DNA of 64,000 nt from Caldibacillus thermoamylovorans (GCF_000751775.1 NZ_CCRF01000045.1:62001-126000); one strand, 5' to 3'; numbered from the stretch's first letter, positions 29,625-39,494 are shown. Program-made: numbers and translations. Notes: a model not told the origin generated them from the sequence alone.

Positions 29625-29858
29625 ATGGAAAACTTGATCGAAACTATCGTCAAACCCCTTGTCGATTTTCCTGAGGACGTAAAAATTGATGTGGAAGAAA
29701 ATGAAAACCGCATTATTTACAAATTGAAAGTTAACAGTAAAGACATCGGGAAAGTTATCGGGAAACAAGGTAGAGTGGCAAAGGCGATTCGGACTGTTGT
29801 TTATGCTCATGCACATGCAACATTGAAGAAGAAGGTTTTTCTGGAGATCAGTGAATAA
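29625..29858 (+). CDS. khpA: KH-domain RNA-binding protein KhpA (YlqC)
   Basis: Single KH domain protein (77 residues) that with KhpB binds RNA and affects cell elongation in Gram-positive bacteria. The RNA-binding GKVIGKQGRVAKAIR loop is intact. It lies 8 bases after rpsP. A terminator stem begins inside its stop codon region, so transcription of later genes may be partly reduced here. Confidence 0.93.
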   Translation: MENLIETIVKPLVDFPEDVKIDVEENENRIIYKLKVNSKDIGKVIGKQGRVAKAIRTVVYAHAHATLKKKVFLEISE

Positions 29859-29892
29859 GGAGGGGGCCCATTAGGGAATTCCCTCCTTTTTT
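29857..29892 (+). terminator. terminator-like hairpin after khpA
   Basis: AAGGAGGG (29857-29864) and CCCTCCTT (29881-29888) form a perfect 8-bp stem followed by six T. The stem overlaps the last bases of the khpA stop codon. Confidence 0.75.
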
Positions 29893-29932
29893 CGTATATA
29901 GATTAAGATCAGGGAGGAGGGGAATTTTTAAC

Positions 29933-30319
29933 ATGCAAATAATAACCACCATAACGGTTAATCAAATATTAACCGAATCAAGTAAAAAACAGTTGTTTAT
30001 ATCCTTTCAAGAAAGAAGACAACAATTATTAAAGGAAATCGACCAACTGAAATTTGAAATGAAGCGTATGGAAAAAATGAAAAAATACCCTGTTTCCAGC
30101 ATAAATACATATTTTGAAAAAGAAATAGAGAAAAGAAAAGAGAAGGTAAAATTGCTAGAATTTCAAATAGAACAACTTGACCTTCTTCCTTTAGGCTCCG
30201 AATTAAAAGAGCGAGAGATACAAGGACTTATTGACGTTAATATTGGTGATAATTGGAATGAATCACTCCTTAACAGAAAAATTACTGTTAAAGATGGAAT
30301 TGTCGTAGATATAAAATAG
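29933..30319 (+). CDS. ylqD: YlqD family protein of unknown function
   Basis: A 128-residue protein of the YlqD family, found between khpA and rimM in Bacillus but without a known role. The centre (about 25-82) is rich in Lys, Glu and Gln and predicted coiled coil. The C-terminal part ([13 protein letters not shown]) may form a small beta domain. No signal peptide or membrane segment is seen. A strong GGGAGGAGGGG lies upstream. Its conserved place suggests a link to ribosome biogenesis, but that is only inference. Confidence 0.85.
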   Translation: MQIITTITVNQILTESSKKQLFISFQERRQQLLKEIDQLKFEMKRMEKMKKYPVSSINTYFEKEIEKRKEKVKLLEFQIEQLDLLPLGSELKEREIQGLIDVNIGDNWNESLLNRKITVKDGIVVDIK

Positions 30320-30330
30320 AGGTGATATGT

Positions 30331-30849
30331 TTGCAAACGTATTTCAATGTCGGCAAGATTGTTAATACCCACGGGATTAATGGAGAAGTACGAGTGATTT
30401 CCGTTACAGATTTTCCCGAACAACGCTATCAAAAGGGGGCAACCTTATATTTATTTTTACAAAATGCGAAGGAACCGATCTCTTTGACAATTAAAAATTG
30501 GCGACGTCATAAAAACTTTGATTTATTACAATTTGAAGGGTATACAAACATTAATGAAGTTGAAAAATTTAAAGGCGGATTATTAAAAATAGCGGCTGAT
30601 CAATTGGACCGACTGGAAGAAAATGAATATTATTTTCATGAAATCATCGGTTGCACGGTGAAAGGACCGGACGAAAAGGAATACGGGATCATTACAGAAA
30701 TCTTAACACCCGGTGCCAATGATGTTTGGGTGATTAAAGGTAAAGATCATAAAGAATACTACCTTCCCTATATTGAGGAAATTGTAAAAAAAGTGGATGT
30801 GAATGAAAAAGTGGTTTGGATTGAACCAATGGAAGGATTGTTTGATTAA
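30331..30849 (+). CDS. rimM: 16S rRNA processing protein RimM
   Basis: Assembly factor for the 30S head, working with S19. An N-terminal RimM domain ([16 protein letters not shown]) is followed by a PRC-barrel domain with [14 protein letters not shown]. The TTG at 30331 yields [11 protein letters not shown], aligned with relatives and placed 7 bases after GAGGTGAT; an in-frame GTG at 30322 sits inside that ribosome site. The stop overlaps the trmD start by one base (TAATG). Confidence 0.94.
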   Translation: MQTYFNVGKIVNTHGINGEVRVISVTDFPEQRYQKGATLYLFLQNAKEPISLTIKNWRRHKNFDLLQFEGYTNINEVEKFKGGLLKIAADQLDRLEENEYYFHEIIGCTVKGPDEKEYGIITEILTPGANDVWVIKGKDHKEYYLPYIEEIVKKVDVNEKVVWIEPMEGLFD

Positions 30850-31583
30850 TGCGCATCGATATTTTAACGCTTTTTCCCAACATGTTTACAGGAGTTATCA
30901 ACGAGTCGATTTTAAAAAAAGCAATGGAATTAGGAAAAGTTCAGTACCATATAACAAATTTCCGCGATTTTTCCACGGATAAACATCAAGCGGTAGATGA
31001 TTATCCATATGGCGGCGGGGCAGGGATGGTTTTAAAACCGGAACCGATTTTCCATGCGGTTGAACATATTGAGAGCGTAACGAATTCATCACCAAGAGTG
31101 ATTCTTCTTTGTCCCCAAGGAGAGCGTTATACACAAAAGAAAGCGGAACAATTGGCAAGAGAGGAACATCTTTTATTTATTTGCGGACATTATGAGGGAT
31201 ATGACGAAAGAATCCGGGAAAATCTTGTAACCGATGAAATTTCCATCGGCGATTTTGTTTTAACAGGCGGTGAATTAGCTGCAATGGTAGTCGTTGATAG
31301 TATCGTCCGATTGTTACCGGGTGTTTTAGGTAATGAGGACTCACCTGTTCTTGATTCGTTTTCAACCGGGCTTTTAGAGCATCCCCATTACACAAGACCT
31401 GCCGAATTTCGCGGGATGCGAGTACCCGATGTACTTTTATCCGGTAATCATAAGCTTATTGATGAGTGGAGAAGAAAACAATCGCTGAAACGGACGCTTG
31501 AACGCAGGCCGGATCTGTTGGAATCCTATCCGTTAACGGAACAGGAAATTGAATGGTTAAACGAATTGAAACGAAACGGTTAG
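30849..31583 (+). CDS. trmD: tRNA m1G37 methyltransferase TrmD
   Basis: Essential SPOUT-class methyltransferase that makes m1G37 and prevents frameshifting. The start [13 protein letters not shown], the substrate region YGGGAGMV and the trefoil-knot motifs [11 protein letters not shown] and [11 protein letters not shown] are present. The length (244) is usual. It is translationally coupled to rimM. Confidence 0.97.
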   Translation: MRIDILTLFPNMFTGVINESILKKAMELGKVQYHITNFRDFSTDKHQAVDDYPYGGGAGMVLKPEPIFHAVEHIESVTNSSPRVILLCPQGERYTQKKAEQLAREEHLLFICGHYEGYDERIRENLVTDEISIGDFVLTGGELAAMVVVDSIVRLLPGVLGNEDSPVLDSFSTGLLEHPHYTRPAEFRGMRVPDVLLSGNHKLIDEWRRKQSLKRTLERRPDLLESYPLTEQEIEWLNELKRNG

Positions 31584-31619
31584 TTGCAAGAAGAATACAA
31601 CAAAAAAATAAAAACTTTA

Positions 31620-31649
31620 TTGATTTACTACTATTCTGTGTGGTAATAT
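31620..31649 (+). promoter_or_regulatory. possible sigma-A promoter of rplS
   Basis: TTGATT (31620-31625) followed by TAATAT (31644-31649), 18 bases apart, leaving a leader of about 90 bases before rplS. Confidence 0.5.
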
Positions 31650-31690
31650 ATAACTTGTGGTTTTGGATATTGATCCATGCCTGTTATAAC

Positions 31691-31727
31691 GATGTTCCGC
31701 TGCAGTGAATTGTTCTGTATGAGCATC
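31691..31727 (+). promoter_or_regulatory. probable L19 leader hairpin
   Basis: GATGTTC (31691-31697) and GAGCATC (31721-31727) can close a stem over the TTCCGCTGCAGTG segment, 21 bases before the rplS start. Firmicutes rplS transcripts are known to carry an L19-leader structure thought to give autogenous control. Position and stem fit, but no covariance check was possible. Confidence 0.5.
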
Positions 31728-31748
31728 TGTTGGAAGGAGTTGATTCGA

Positions 31749-32093
31749 ATGCAAGGTATTATCGATGAAATTACAAAAGAGCAACTTCGCACAGACCTGC
31801 CTGCATTCCGTCCTGGTGACACTGTTCGTGTTCATGTTAAGGTAGTGGAAGGAAACCGGGAACGTGTGCAATTGTTTGAAGGTGTTGTAATCAAACGTCG
31901 TGGCGGCGGAATCAGTGAAACTTTCACTGTGCGTAAAGTTTCCTACGGGGTTGGTGTAGAACGGACATTCCCTCTTCATTCACCAAAAATCGTAAAACTT
32001 GAAGTGGTACGCCGTGGTAAAGTTAGACGCGCGAAACTATATTACCTACGTAATCTGCGTGGGAAAGCAGCACGAATTAAAGAAATTCTTTAA
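31749..32093 (+). CDS. rplS: 50S ribosomal protein L19
   Basis: Large-subunit protein at the subunit interface, 114 residues, nearly identical in pattern to Bacillus L19 ([36 protein letters not shown] and the KAARIKEIL end). The ATG at 31749 follows GGAAGGAG; an in-frame upstream ATG at 31677 would translate through the leader hairpin and is rejected. A strong terminator follows. Confidence 0.97.
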   Translation: MQGIIDEITKEQLRTDLPAFRPGDTVRVHVKVVEGNRERVQLFEGVVIKRRGGGISETFTVRKVSYGVGVERTFPLHSPKIVKLEVVRRGKVRRAKLYYLRNLRGKAARIKEIL

Positions 32094-32116
32094 TAAAACA
32101 TTGCTGCTGATGCATG

Positions 32117-32149
32117 AAAAAAAGAGCTTGCCTACAAGCTCTTTTTTTC
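32117..32149 (+). terminator. terminator after rplS
   Basis: AAAAAGAGCTTG pairs perfectly with CAAGCTCTTTTT around a CCTA loop and ends in a T run. Confidence 0.92.
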
Positions 32150-32381
32150 ATCCTATCCACAAATTTGCTTATTTTAAAATACTTTTTTAAAATATTTAGA
32201 AGATGTTTATTGAAAATTTCCGATTGTTTAGCAACAATAAAAATTTTCCTTTGACCGTAAGTTTTTAGAAAATGGGCTTTTTAAGTCTAACCATTATATT
32301 TATTCTATAAAATAGTTATAATTAAGCATACATACAATTATAGAAGCTGAAAATTTTTTTGAGAAAAGAGAGGGCGTTCAT

Positions 32382-32909
32382 ATGGCAAAAAATAGTGAAT
32401 TATGGGAGTGGATAAAAATTCTCGTCTTTGCGGCTGCATTAACAGCAGTCATTCGTTTATTTCTTTTTACTCCAATTATCGTTGACGGTGAATCCATGAT
32501 GCCGACATTGGAGGATCGTGACCGGATGATCGTTAATAAACTATCATACAAAATAGGTGAGCCAAAACGTTTTGATATCGTTGTTTTCCACGCATCAGAA
32601 GAAAAGGATTATATAAAACGGGTCATCGGTCTTCCCGGCGAAACCATTGAATACAATAATGATACTTTATATGTTAATGGAAAAGCGATGGACGAGCCTT
32701 ATTTAGATGATTATAAAAAAGACTTGATAGGTGGAACGCTAACAGAACCTTTTACTGTAAAAGTTCCGGAAGGCTATGTGTTTGTTATGGGAGATAATCG
32801 CAGATACAGTAAAGACAGCAGACATATCGGTCCTGTACCAATTAATGAAATCCTTGGGAAAGCAAGTATTATTTACTGGCCTTTGGAAGAATTTCGTTGG
32901 ATTCATTAA
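32382..32909 (+). CDS. lepB: type I signal peptidase
   Basis: Membrane-anchored serine protease that removes signal peptides from exported proteins. One N-terminal membrane helix (about 10-31) is followed by the catalytic Ser38 in DGESMMPTL and Lys79 in YIKRVIGLPG. The VMGDNRRYSKDSRHIG box stands near the C-terminus. The 175-residue size fits Bacillus SipS-type enzymes; which paralogue it is cannot be said. GAGAGGGCG lies before the ATG. B. subtilis lacks a signal peptidase at this site, but other Bacillales have one between rplS and rbgA. Confidence 0.93.
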   Translation: MAKNSELWEWIKILVFAAALTAVIRLFLFTPIIVDGESMMPTLEDRDRMIVNKLSYKIGEPKRFDIVVFHASEEKDYIKRVIGLPGETIEYNNDTLYVNGKAMDEPYLDDYKKDLIGGTLTEPFTVKVPEGYVFVMGDNRRYSKDSRHIGPVPINEILGKASIIYWPLEEFRWIH

Positions 32910-32956
32910 AGAAGTGAACAACACCAGAGACTTTGTTTAGACTGGAGGGTGAGATT

Positions 32957-33844
32957 ATGTCGATCCAATGGTTTCCAGGCCATATGGCAAAAGCAAGAAG
33001 AGAAGTAACCGAAAAATTGAAATTAATCGATATTGTATATGAATTGATAGATGCACGCATACCTTTGTCTTCACGCAATCCAATGATTGATGAAATTATT
33101 AAACAGAAACCTAGAATTGTCTTATTAAATAAAGCAGATATGGCTGATGCAAAAAAAACGAAAGAATGGGTTTCCTATTTTCAAAAACAAGGCGTTGTCG
33201 CCATTCCAATTAATTCTCAATCGGGAGCAGGAATGGCAGCAGTCGTAACAACGACAAAACAAATCGTTAGTGAAAAGTTTGATAAAATGCGGGCAAAAGG
33301 AATAAAACCGCGTGCCATTAGAGCGATGGTCGTGGGAATACCAAATTCCGGTAAATCAACGTTAATCAATCGTCTGGCCAAAAAAAACATCGCCAAAACC
33401 GGAAATACTCCCGGTGTAACGAAAGCGCAGCAATGGATTAAAGTTGGAAAGGAAATCGAACTATTGGATACGCCCGGAATCCTCTGGCCAAAATTTGAAG
33501 ATCAACAGGTGGGCTTTAACCTTGCTTTGACAGGGGCCATTAAAGATACGATTTTAAACTTACAAGATGTTGCCGTTTTTGCTCTTCGCTTTCTGGAAAA
33601 AGAGTATCCGGATCGTTTAATGGAACGATATGGGTTTCATCATATTCCCGAAGAAATTGTTGAGATATTTGATGCCATCGGGACAAGAAGGGGATGCTTG
33701 GCGGGTGGAGGCATGGTTGATTATGATAAAACCGCAGAGGTGATTATCCGTGATATCCGTTCACTGAAACTTGGCCGCCTCACTTTCGAAATGCCACCTG
33801 AACAAATAAAAAAAGAGGGCCTGTCAAATGAAACAAACAATTAA
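32957..33844 (+). CDS. rbgA: ribosome biogenesis GTPase RbgA (YlqF)
   Basis: Circularly permuted GTPase needed for late 50S assembly. It opens with [16 protein letters not shown], has G4 LLNKAD, then G1 [12 protein letters not shown] and G3 DTPG, and a C-terminal helical domain. The ATG at 32957 follows GGAGGGTGAG; an ATG at 32933 upstream is rejected as it precedes the ribosome site. It overlaps rnhB by 17 bases. Confidence 0.96.
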   Translation: MSIQWFPGHMAKARREVTEKLKLIDIVYELIDARIPLSSRNPMIDEIIKQKPRIVLLNKADMADAKKTKEWVSYFQKQGVVAIPINSQSGAGMAAVVTTTKQIVSEKFDKMRAKGIKPRAIRAMVVGIPNSGKSTLINRLAKKNIAKTGNTPGVTKAQQWIKVGKEIELLDTPGILWPKFEDQQVGFNLALTGAIKDTILNLQDVAVFALRFLEKEYPDRLMERYGFHHIPEEIVEIFDAIGTRRGCLAGGGMVDYDKTAEVIIRDIRSLKLGRLTFEMPPEQIKKEGLSNETNN

Positions 33845-34610
33845 AGAAATCGAAATGATTTTGCAATCTGTAACAGAACCAGATGACCCTTTTGTTAAAA
33901 AATGTCAGCAAGATGAACGGAAAGGTGTCCAAGCACTTCTCCAACGTTGGAAGAAAAAACAAGAAGAGTTAATGGCAGAGAAGCGGCGTTTTGAAAAAAT
34001 GATGGTATATGAAAAAGAAGCACAAAAGCAAGGTTTCCAATATGTTGCCGGAATTGATGAAGTAGGTCGAGGTCCGTTGGCAGGTCCGGTTGTTGCTGCG
34101 GCTGTTATTTTACCGGAAAATATATTTATTTCCGGAATTAATGATTCAAAAAAACTATCAAGCAAAAAACGTGAACAGTTATATCAAGAGATTAAAAACG
34201 AGGCGTTAGCTATCGGTATCGGTGTGGTTGGAGCCGATGTAATTGACGAAATCAATATTTATCAAGCGACAAAAAAAGCAATGAATATAGCAATTAACCA
34301 ATTATCAATTTTTCCTGACTTTCTTTTAATTGATGCAATGAAGATTGATACGCCTATTACCCAGCGATCATTAATAAAAGGTGATTCATTATCGGTGTCC
34401 ATCGCCAGTGCATCAATTATTGCAAAAGTTTATCGTGATCGGCTAATGATGGAATACAGTAAAAAGTATCCCGAGTATCAGTTTGAAAAAAATGCCGGTT
34501 ACGGAACCCGTGAACATATTCAAGCAATCCGTAAATTTGGTCCGACCCCCATTCATCGAAAGACATTCGCTCCGATAAAAGAATATATACATAACGAAAA
34601 TGAAAAATAA
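33828..34610 (+). CDS. rnhB: ribonuclease HII
   Basis: Removes ribonucleotides embedded in DNA. Catalytic Asp77 and Glu78 lie in [14 protein letters not shown], and further acidic residues in LIDAMK. The extra N-terminal region of about 70 residues is usual in Bacillus RNase HII. Its start lies inside rbgA, indicating coupling. Confidence 0.95.
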   Translation: MKQTIKEIEMILQSVTEPDDPFVKKCQQDERKGVQALLQRWKKKQEELMAEKRRFEKMMVYEKEAQKQGFQYVAGIDEVGRGPLAGPVVAAAVILPENIFISGINDSKKLSSKKREQLYQEIKNEALAIGIGVVGADVIDEINIYQATKKAMNIAINQLSIFPDFLLIDAMKIDTPITQRSLIKGDSLSVSIASASIIAKVYRDRLMMEYSKKYPEYQFEKNAGYGTREHIQAIRKFGPTPIHRKTFAPIKEYIHNENEK

Positions 34611-34633
34611 AGAAATTGATCGGGATGATGCAA

Positions 34634-35887
34634 ATGAACATCGATTCGATGCAATCAATTATACAATCAAACAAAAGATCGCAACTTGACCGAACTCCAG
34701 TTTTTAAACCGGGGCAAATTTTTTGTGGCAAAGTCCGGTATATTGATCCTTCTAATCATGCCATTATTCAAATTGGCGGAGAAAAAATAATCGCCAACAT
34801 CGAGGCTCCCCTCGACGTCCGAAAAGATTATTGGTTTGAAGTGGTTAAAACAGACGGAACCATTCAATTAAAAGTTTTGGATAATATCTCAAATAATGAT
34901 GCGTTTTTATCATTTTTACATTTACCGAAAACAAAATTGATGAATGAATTTTTACAACAATGGAAACAAATGAATTTTTCGTTTGAGAGAAATGTTCTAA
35001 CAAAAGTTGCCGATTGGATAAATCAAGTCAATGATATTCAAAAAGTTCTTGAGATCGTCCAGCAGATGGATAAACATAATTTACCGATGACGGATGTTGT
35101 ATTTCAAAGCTTATTATCCATGAAAAGCAGTCCCCCTTTATCGGTTCTTATTGAAAATTTGTATCAACAACTGAATCAAGATAGCCAGGCAAAGAACCTG
35201 CCCATTTTCCAAACCTTACAGCATTTATTGGGTAAAGATGATCCGAATATTGCTTTCTCTTTAAATGGGTCAGACGGGAATAAAATCCATCAACTTTTCC
35301 GCCAATTAAACACTTTGCTCGGCATGAACTATGAAGCATTAATAAATGGGGCAGAAATGAAAAATTTGCCATTAAAAGGTCAATTAATCCAACTATTGAC
35401 GATGGACGGGCTGCCTTTACCGGTAAAAAAAGAAGCGGAACAATTATTTCACAAAATTATAGGTACACAATTAGTCAATATCGAAAGCAACGGATTACTA
35501 CAAATGACTCTATCTCTTCCGCTTCCACTGGCTGAAAAAGTGATCGATGCGAATATCCATTGGCGTGGAAAAAAAACAGAAGATGGTAAATTAGATCCGA
35601 ATTTTTGCCTGATTATTTTTGATCTTCAAATGCCCAGTCTGGGAAAAATTGTGTCTCGCATGCAAGTCCAAAATAGAACAATCAACCTTTATATTTTTTG
35701 CGAAGATGACAAGATTGAACATCTTAGTCAACCATTTGTTGATTTATTAAAGGAAAACTTGAAAAAGCTAAACTATCAGCTCGCTGCAATTAAATTTGAA
35801 AAAATCGATGCCAACCGGCAAACAAATTCGGGGGAACAAAATCTTATTCCACCTGTGCAATCGGGAAGCTTGGATGTGAGAATATGA
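34634..35887 (+). CDS. ylqG: YlqG, large protein with FliK-like C-terminal region
   Basis: Poorly characterised protein of about 417 residues, conserved between rnhB and ylqH in Bacillus. No signal peptide or membrane helix is seen. An N-terminal beta-rich part (about 20-85, KPGQIFCGKVRYID) is followed by a glutamine-rich helical middle. Near the C-terminus MPSLGKIVSRMQVQNRTINLYIF and the helix DLLKENLKKLNYQ resemble the hook-length control domain of FliK (compare LKPEHLGTLKIELIQ at the end of fliK here). The start is uncertain: ATG at 34625, 34628 or 34634, or TTG 34616; 34634 best fits the weak GGGATGAT. It overlaps ylqH by 4 bases. Confidence 0.75.
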   Translation: MNIDSMQSIIQSNKRSQLDRTPVFKPGQIFCGKVRYIDPSNHAIIQIGGEKIIANIEAPLDVRKDYWFEVVKTDGTIQLKVLDNISNNDAFLSFLHLPKTKLMNEFLQQWKQMNFSFERNVLTKVADWINQVNDIQKVLEIVQQMDKHNLPMTDVVFQSLLSMKSSPPLSVLIENLYQQLNQDSQAKNLPIFQTLQHLLGKDDPNIAFSLNGSDGNKIHQLFRQLNTLLGMNYEALINGAEMKNLPLKGQLIQLLTMDGLPLPVKKEAEQLFHKIIGTQLVNIESNGLLQMTLSLPLPLAEKVIDANIHWRGKKTEDGKLDPNFCLIIFDLQMPSLGKIVSRMQVQNRTINLYIFCEDDKIEHLSQPFVDLLKENLKKLNYQLAAIKFEKIDANRQTNSGEQNLIPPVQSGSLDVRI

Positions 35888-36165
35888 AAAAAGAAGATGA
35901 ACGAAAAGAAGCAGTGGTTTTAAAATATGATGAAGCAGCAAATATTGCTCCTGTTGTGAAAGCAAAAGGGAGGGGTAAAATTGCCGAAAATATTATCCGT
36001 GAAGCCGCAAAACATAACATTCCCATTCACGAAGATGCAGCACTTGTAGAATTATTAGGGAAAATCAATATAAATGAAACAATTCCCGAAGAATTATATA
36101 AAGCTGTTGCAGAAGTACTCGCCTTTATTTATCAAATTGATAGGGTTCGAGAACGTGGAAAGTAG
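35884..36165 (+). CDS. ylqH: YlqH, FlhB C-terminal-domain-like protein
   Basis: A 93-residue protein that matches the cytoplasmic C-terminal part of FlhB: VLKYDEAANIAPVVKAKGRG aligns with the VALKYDE...VAKG segment of flhB in this window, and both end with the PEE-x-x-KAVAEVLAF/YVY/IY pattern. It lacks the membrane domain and the NPTH cleavage loop, so it corresponds to the FlhB fragment left after autocleavage. It is translated with ylqG by a 4-base overlap. Similar proteins (FlhX in other bacteria) can partly replace the FlhB C-terminal domain; a role here is inferred. Confidence 0.85.
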   Translation: MKKEDERKEAVVLKYDEAANIAPVVKAKGRGKIAENIIREAAKHNIPIHEDAALVELLGKININETIPEELYKAVAEVLAFIYQIDRVRERGK

Positions 36166-36299
36166 TCATGATCAAAAGTTTTAGCCATGAAAAAAGAAAC
36201 TTAAAGAAAGATATTTTTGCATAAAACTAGACAATATTTTCTGCATTATATTACAATTGGTATGCAACCTTATTTTTTTGTTTGACAGGAGGATGGAGA

Positions 36300-37463
36300 A
36301 TGAATATTCATGAATACCAAGGAAAAGAACTTCTCAGAAAGTATGGAGTTTCTGTTCCGGATGGTAAAGTTGCATTTACAGTTGATGAAGCAGTTCAAGC
36401 TGCAAAAGAATTGAACAGTAATGTCGTTGTTGTAAAAGCGCAAATTCATGCCGGTGGAAGGGGAAAAGCAGGCGGTGTGAAAATTGCGAAAAATTTAGAT
36501 GAAGTTCGTACATATGCGGGTGAGTTGCTGGGGAAAACCCTTGTTACCCATCAAACGGGTCCTGAGGGGAAGGAAGTTAAACGCTTACTCATTGAAAAGG
36601 GTTGCGATATCAAAAAAGAATATTATATTGGTATTGTTTTAGACCGTGCCACTTCAAGAGTGACTTTAATGGCATCCAGTGAAGGCGGTATGGAAATTGA
36701 AGAAGTAGCTGAAAAAACACCAGAGAAAATATTTAAAGAAACCATTGACCCGCTTATTGGTCTTGCACCATTCCAAGCAAGAAGGATTGCCTTTAATATT
36801 GGCATTCCGAAAGAGCTCGTCAATCAAGCTGTCAAATTTATGACCGGATTATACACGGTATTTGTAGAAAAAGATTGTTCCATTGCTGAAATCAATCCGC
36901 TTGTTATAACAGGCGACGGGAAGGTAATGGCATTAGATGCAAAATTGAATTTTGACAGCAATGCATTGTATCGTCATCCGGATATCCTCGAATACCGCGA
37001 TCTTGACGAAGAGGATCCAAAAGAGATTGAAGCTTCAAAATATGACTTAAGCTATATAAAATTAAACGGAAATATTGGATGTATGGTTAATGGAGCAGGT
37101 CTCGCCATGGCAACAATGGATATCATTAAATATTACGGCGGGGAACCGGCTAACTTCCTTGATGTCGGTGGCGGTGCAACGGCTGAGAAAGTTACGGAAG
37201 CATTTAAAATCATTTTGTCTGATAATAATGTCAAAGGAATTTTTGTCAATATTTTCGGCGGAATTATGAAATGCGATGTTATTGCAACCGGTGTCGTAGA
37301 AGCAGCAAAACAAATCGGTTTATCTGTACCGTTAGTCGTACGGTTGGAAGGAACAAATGTAGAATTAGGAAAAAATATTTTACATGAATCCGGCTTGAAT
37401 ATTGTTCCTGCCGAATCGATGGCAGATGGTGCACAAAAAATCGTGGATTTAGTTGGTAAATGA
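36300..37463 (+). CDS. sucC: succinyl-CoA synthetase (ADP-forming), beta subunit
   Basis: Beta subunit of the TCA-cycle ligase that makes ATP or GTP from succinyl-CoA. An N-terminal ATP-grasp fold starts [17 protein letters not shown], with [15 protein letters not shown] and the C-terminal CoA-ligase part NFLDVGGGA and [11 protein letters not shown]. The ATG at 36300 follows GGAGGATGG; an in-frame ATG at 36282 is rejected. It pairs with sucD after 57 bases. Confidence 0.97.
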   Translation: MNIHEYQGKELLRKYGVSVPDGKVAFTVDEAVQAAKELNSNVVVVKAQIHAGGRGKAGGVKIAKNLDEVRTYAGELLGKTLVTHQTGPEGKEVKRLLIEKGCDIKKEYYIGIVLDRATSRVTLMASSEGGMEIEEVAEKTPEKIFKETIDPLIGLAPFQARRIAFNIGIPKELVNQAVKFMTGLYTVFVEKDCSIAEINPLVITGDGKVMALDAKLNFDSNALYRHPDILEYRDLDEEDPKEIEASKYDLSYIKLNGNIGCMVNGAGLAMATMDIIKYYGGEPANFLDVGGGATAEKVTEAFKIILSDNNVKGIFVNIFGGIMKCDVIATGVVEAAKQIGLSVPLVVRLEGTNVELGKNILHESGLNIVPAESMADGAQKIVDLVGK

Positions 37464-37520
37464 TCATTTAGGGATTGCACGTGTAACAAACAGGACAATT
37501 GCGAAAAGTGGGGGAAAAGT

Positions 37521-38423
37521 ATGAGCGTTTTTATCAATAAAGACACAAAGGTGATTGTGCAAGGTATTACAGGGAAAACAGCACTTTTTCATACAAAACA
37601 AATGCTGGAATACGGGACAAAAATTGTCGGAGGTACTTCACCCGGTAAAGGTGGAACGGAAGTTGAGGGAGTACCTGTTTTTAATACAGTAAGTGAAGCT
37701 GTAAAAGCTACGGGAGCAAATGCATCAGTTATTTACGTTCCGGCTCCGTTTGCGGCCGATGCGATTATTGAAGCAGTCGATGCAGAATTGGATTTAGTTA
37801 TATGTATCACTGAACATATACCGGTTTTGGATATGGTTAAAGTGAAACGATATATGGAAGGGAAGAAGACACGTCTCGTCGGTCCAAACTGTCCGGGTGT
37901 CATTACCGCTGATGAATGTAAAATTGGTATTATGCCGGGATATATTCACAAAAAAGGACATGTCGGCGTTGTTTCCCGCTCCGGAACATTAACATATGAA
38001 GCCGTCCATCAGTTGACTCAGGCTGGTATTGGTCAAACAACCGCTGTCGGAATTGGTGGCGACCCGGTTAACGGCACGAATTTTATTGATGTGTTAAAAG
38101 CATTCAATGAAGATCCGGAAACATATGCTGTGATCATGATTGGGGAAATTGGCGGTACAGCGGAAGAAGAGGCGGCACAATGGATAAAGGCGAATATGAC
38201 AAAACCGGTAGTCGGCTTTATCGGTGGCCGGACAGCACCCCCTGGAAAGCGAATGGGGCATGCCGGTGCGATTATTTCCGGTGGTAAAGGTACGGCTGAT
38301 GAAAAAATTCGAGTCATGAATGAATGTGGTATACAAGTGGCTGATACTCCATCTGTTATTGGAGAAACACTAATTAACGTGTTAAAAGAAAAAGGTTTGT
38401 ACGAAAAATGTAAAACCCATTAA
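37521..38423 (+). CDS. sucD: succinyl-CoA synthetase, alpha subunit
   Basis: Alpha subunit that binds CoA and carries the phosphohistidine intermediate. The CoA site is at [14 protein letters not shown] and phospho-His247 lies in [11 protein letters not shown]. The 300-residue size is usual. A strong terminator follows immediately and overlaps the approach to dprA. Confidence 0.97.
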   Translation: MSVFINKDTKVIVQGITGKTALFHTKQMLEYGTKIVGGTSPGKGGTEVEGVPVFNTVSEAVKATGANASVIYVPAPFAADAIIEAVDAELDLVICITEHIPVLDMVKVKRYMEGKKTRLVGPNCPGVITADECKIGIMPGYIHKKGHVGVVSRSGTLTYEAVHQLTQAGIGQTTAVGIGGDPVNGTNFIDVLKAFNEDPETYAVIMIGEIGGTAEEEAAQWIKANMTKPVVGFIGGRTAPPGKRMGHAGAIISGGKGTADEKIRVMNECGIQVADTPSVIGETLINVLKEKGLYEKCKTH

Positions 38424-38436
38424 TTTATAACAAAAA

Positions 38437-38471
38437 GGACACCGCATTCTTGTGGTGTCCCCTATTTTTTA
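38437..38471 (+). terminator. terminator after sucD
   Basis: GGACACCGCA (38437-38446) pairs with TGTGGTGTCC (38451-38460), one G-U pair, followed by CCTATTTTTT. The dprA ribosome site begins directly after the T run. Confidence 0.88.
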
Positions 38472-38487
38472 TAAAGGAGTTGCTCAA

Positions 38488-39375
38488 GTGAAAGAAGTAA
38501 GTACGAGAGAGCGGTTAATTCATCTTCATGAATGTCGCGGGATTGGAGTTAAAACGATTTACAAAATGCTATCATATGATCCGACGTTAAAGTCGATCTA
38601 TTTCATGAGTCCCCATGATTTACGGGAACAATTCCAAATACCCTCACTATATGTTTCGTTATTTTTTAACGATCTTCATACAAAAAATATTTCTGAAATA
38701 TTATCCGATTATAATAAAAAACATATTACAATCATAACAATCGTTGATAAAGAATATCCATTTTTATTAAAACAAATTTATATGCCTCCATATGTTCTCT
38801 ATTGCCAGGGAGACACCGGGCTATTGCAGAAAAAAATGATAGCGGTGGTCGGTACACGAATCCCAACTGTTTACGGACTAAACGCAACGAGACTAATCGT
38901 GAAAGAGCTGGTGGAAAAGGACTTTATAATAGTAAGCGGTTTAGCTAAAGGTGTCGACTTTGAAGCTCATAAACAAGCTATCGCTGCAAACGGTAAGACA
39001 ATTGCAGTTTTAGGAAGTGGTTTTGAGCATATTTATCCTAGGGAGCATATTACTATGGCAGAAGAAATGAAAAATAAGCATTTATTATTAACCGAGTATC
39101 CGCCATATATAAAACCCCATAAATCTTATTTTCCGGCAAGAAATCGAATCATTAGCGGTCTTTCTCTTGGAACCCTTGTAATAGAGGCAAAGGAAAAAAG
39201 CGGATCGTTAATTACCGCACAATTCGCTTTGAATGAAGGAAGAGAAGTTTTTGCTGTTCCGGGTTCGATATTTTCGCCAACATCAAAAGGGACAAACTTA
39301 CTGATTCAAGAAGGGGCAAAACTGGTCATGTCAATTGAAGATATATTAACTGAATTTGAATATTCCTCTGATTAA
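38488..39375 (+). CDS. dprA: DNA-processing protein DprA (Smf)
   Basis: Loads RecA on incoming single-stranded DNA during natural transformation. An N-terminal helical part is followed by the Rossmann-like DprA core with VVGTRIPTVYG, VSGLAKGVDFEAH and GSGFEHIYPREH. Further downstream are FPARNRIISGLSLGTLVIEA and the AVPG motif. The GTG at 38488 follows AAAGGAG; an in-frame start at 38452 would lie within the sucD terminator stem and is rejected. A sucD-side promoter could not be found, so transcription may depend on read-through. Confidence 0.93.
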   Translation: MKEVSTRERLIHLHECRGIGVKTIYKMLSYDPTLKSIYFMSPHDLREQFQIPSLYVSLFFNDLHTKNISEILSDYNKKHITIITIVDKEYPFLLKQIYMPPYVLYCQGDTGLLQKKMIAVVGTRIPTVYGLNATRLIVKELVEKDFIIVSGLAKGVDFEAHKQAIAANGKTIAVLGSGFEHIYPREHITMAEEMKNKHLLLTEYPPYIKPHKSYFPARNRIISGLSLGTLVIEAKEKSGSLITAQFALNEGREVFAVPGSIFSPTSKGTNLLIQEGAKLVMSIEDILTEFEYSSD

Positions 39376-39465
39376 ATGTACGTTTCCAGTACATTTTACA
39401 TATAATCGGGTATATAATATGAAAAATGAAATTGAAAGGTTTTTCTGGAACTAATGACTTTCTTA

Positions 39466-39494
39466 TTGACAAATCATTAAATTATCTTTAATAA
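39466..39494 (+). promoter_or_regulatory. sigma-A promoter of topA
   Basis: Consensus TTGACA (39466-39471) and TAATAA (39489-39494) separated by 17 bases, about 165 bases before topA. Confidence 0.6.
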
